This document shows, piece by piece, positions 61,868 to 64,000 of a stretch of 64,000 nucleotides of DNA (position 1 is its first letter; the number at the start of each line of letters is the position of its first letter). The stretch spans positions 54,657,131 through 54,721,130 of the forward strand of contig OX359247.1 of NCBI GenBank assembly GCA_947179485.1, given 5' to 3'. A program made the translations under genes and the position numbers. Under the pieces are notes generated by a model. The model was not told where the DNA came from, made no database searches, and saw nothing but the letters and a program-made list of their open reading frames with translations. This DNA comes from Allacma fusca (lineage: Eukaryota; Arthropoda; Collembola; Symphypleona; Sminthuridae).

Positions 61868-62854
61868 CTTAAATGAATTTGAGTAATCTTGTTTACAGAA
61901 ATGCGATAATATACAAATACAAAGAATTCTTCTTGGAGGGTACTTTTATATAATAAGGTACAAGGATACACACAAGTAAGCATGCATATGCAAGTGTCTA
62001 CATTTGATAGAAATGCAACTTCCTATTTGCAGTGATACATTTTATTAAACATTTAATGTGAGTTTTATAATCATTAAAAATGTAGAATTATTACTCAAAT
62101 AGTTGTATAGATACGTACATACACTTAACTCAATACTGAGCGATGTAAGGAGTCCAGAATTATCCTTTAGGACTTTAGTCATACTAGTCCTGGGATTGGC
62201 TTCCACGCACAAGTGGTTTCAGCAGACCAGAACTGCGTTTAATAAAACCGAGTATCAAATATAAGGCTTATTATATTTCTCAATAACTTTGGTGGTTGCA
62301 ATTTGAACCTTCTATAATAATTAAATATTGAGCTGACACACACTCGCAGTAGAAATACTACGGTGATTAAAGGGGTTAAATTTATGTCAAAATGCTTCAT
62401 TAAGTTTGCATTACTATTACGAATCTAATATTTTTGTATGGTACATTTATGGAGATGTACAACTATGGAGGCATAAAACAAATCATGCATGCAACTTTGA
62501 TAGACAGTTCATTGTATTTTCCCTTGCGCAGCGTTCACTCATGCTCAGTTCATTTTTATTGGTAATACCATTCACAAGCAGTTAAAGTCATACACGTATT
62601 AACATTTACGTTTACTCAAATTGAACGTTAAAATGAAAAGTTCAATTCACGTTGCCATTAACAGTCTTGTCAATTCATTCAATTCAATAGTCAAGATTTA
62701 ATTTAAAGTTTCTATTTTAATCTTAAATCTTATTTTTAGTTGATATTCGTCGAAAACGTCATGTTTTTACCGTTTTGGATCACTTCAACCGAAGGAAAAT
62801 TATTCACTAAATCGGAATTATACATCTTATGCTATCTTGCGTGCTCGTCAAGTC

Positions 62855-63018
62855 CAGAGGTGGATTAATAAAATATTTGTTACCCTGGCTCTAAGCCTCA
62901 AAATGGCCTTTTTGGCCTTTCCACTTGCAGTCTGAGAGCCTTCGATATTTTGTTTAACCCTAGTCCTAAATTTTTTACCCAGCGGGCCAGGGTGGGCCAC
63001 CCCGTTAATCTACCCCTA
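62855..63018. mobile_element. Short hAT-like MITE (164 bp)
   Basis: Ends CAGAGGTGGATTAA and TTAATCTACCCCTA are inverted repeats (11 of 14). Flanks GTCAAGTC and GTCAATCC match at 6 of 8 positions. The interior contains GGCC-rich short palindromes and does not code. Confidence 0.6.
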
Positions 63019-63239
63019 GTCAATCCGTATCTCAATTCAATTATGCAAAAATTTGCTTTTTGTCTAGATTTCTTGAAAAGTTGATTTGGAGCAGCGGGCA
63101 TTTTGAGCATGCATTTCATGAGAATTTAGAAAAGACGTAAAATAGTATACATAGTCTTTAATCTTTGGATATGAGTCATAAGTTAACCAATCGCGTATAT
63201 GGTGCAGGATTTACCAGCTAACTAGATTCATTATACGTA

Positions 63240-63670
63240 ATCTCACATTCAGTTCAATCCAGTTACTGCAATCATACCTAGTCATTTGCGTTCATTCACG
63301 TTCGTTTCATTTGCCAAACAATTCAATTCAAATTCATTTGTTGCATAAATTAGTATGTTTTCACTTCACTGAAGTTTCGTTTAAATCTTGAAATATTTTA
63401 GAAACGTTCAGTTAACGAACTAGTTCATTGTATGAATTGTTGCATGCATGGTACAAATCGCTACATAAAGTATCTGGTGAGTTTGTAAACGGTGGATTGT
63501 TTATTGAAATGTTTGGGGCAGAATAAATTGTTTGAACTTCAATTCAAGGAAAACGATTCAGTTCAATTCAAAGTTATGAACTGAATCAATCGGTTCAATT
63601 TCATCGTGCATTGAATCGAAAAGTATTGAATTCAATGGAACTGAACTGAACATTTCAATTCAGAATTGAA
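63240..63670. repeat. TTCAATTC/GAATTGAA low-complexity block
   Basis: Dense variants of TTCAATTC, TTCAGTTC and their complements (GAATTGAA, GAACTGAA). It is comparable in style to the motif-rich interiors of the hAT-like elements here. No clean terminal repeats found. Confidence 0.6.
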
Positions 63671-64000
63671 TTGGTCCGAGCATATTTTCTAAATAAGTCA
63701 AAATTGTTCTAGCTCGTTGAAACTTATATATGTACAATGCTTGAAAATATTCGGTAAAATCTGTTTCACACATTGTACGTACTAGTTATTAGATTCCTTA
63801 AAGTAAACCGGCTCAATTTATATGTACATATGTATGCATGTACAAAATCTTGCGAGAAATAATTCTACGCAAGTCAACTTGCTTTTACTTTCCTCTCGTT
63901 ATGTAATTCATATGCATTAAATATCGTTTACCAGTGTTTGCATCGTAAGTTCTGTGGGATGACAACTGTCTTTTCAAGGGACCTGAATCTAGTAACCCGC

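Larger units (their letters stand above)
61743..64000. other. Upstream region of the cuticle gene and repeats to window end
   Basis: Promoter at left, the hAT-like element at 62855-63018, and low-complexity TTCAATTC-rich sequence at about 63240-63670. No gene seen. Confidence 0.4.

Noticed and set aside
1..64000. tRNA, rRNA and CRISPR
   Set aside because: I saw no T-arm/cloverleaf pattern, no rRNA-like block and no regular spacer-repeat array. A tRNA scan would be needed to exclude tRNAs fully.

Overview
This is arthropod nuclear DNA. It is AT-rich, its genes are split by many GT-AG introns, and it encodes a chordin/Sog BMP antagonist, an insect-type gustatory receptor, an RR-2 chitin-binding cuticle protein, an SLC17-type carrier and a SINA-like RING protein. 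The combination of GAPR-1-like CAP genes, SINA-like genes and a GR-type chemoreceptor would fit a basal hexapod such as a springtail. That placement is inference; the sequence itself only supports 'arthropod, probably hexapod'. All gene models come from reading splice signals and protein motifs by eye. Exon junctions were accepted only where phase and family motifs agreed, and exceptions are stated.

Layout. 0.4-6.8 kb, plus strand: a complete 12-exon sog/chordin gene. 9.5-10.8 kb, minus: an unrecognised basic, probably nuclear protein. 13.5-15.4 kb, plus: a SINA-like RING/SIAH-finger protein with an unresolved reading-frame break. 18.7-43.1 kb, plus: three dispersed GAPR-1-like CAP genes. Between the first and second CAP genes lie a minus-strand SLC17-type MFS carrier (24.6-27.1 kb) and, on the plus strand, two adjacent single-pass membrane proteins with matching gene structure and no family I recognise (31.2-34.4 kb). 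46.1-47.8 kb, minus: a gustatory receptor. 49.0-57.3 kb, minus: two Gly/Trp-rich secreted repeat proteins flanking two Ly6/three-finger-type genes, one intact and one frameshifted. The Ly6-type genes are visible only after joining short exons. 61.0-61.7 kb, minus: an RR-2 cuticle protein gene followed by a decayed copy of its 3' end.

Repeats. Three non-autonomous elements look hAT-like; one has a perfect 8-bp target-site duplication. There is a 42-bp perfect inverted repeat near 12 kb, a cluster of hairpins at 36.5-38.2 kb, an internal duplication in sog intron 1, and relics of transposase-like and other dispersed repeats at 58-60.5 kb.

Functional themes. The right third is rich in secreted or surface products (GW-rich proteins, Ly6 type, RR-2 cuticle protein). 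The two GW-rich genes have TATA boxes at nearly the same distance from their ATG, which suggests shared regulation. The CAP genes lack signal peptides and are probably intracellular. Nothing in the window suggests bacterial or viral DNA.
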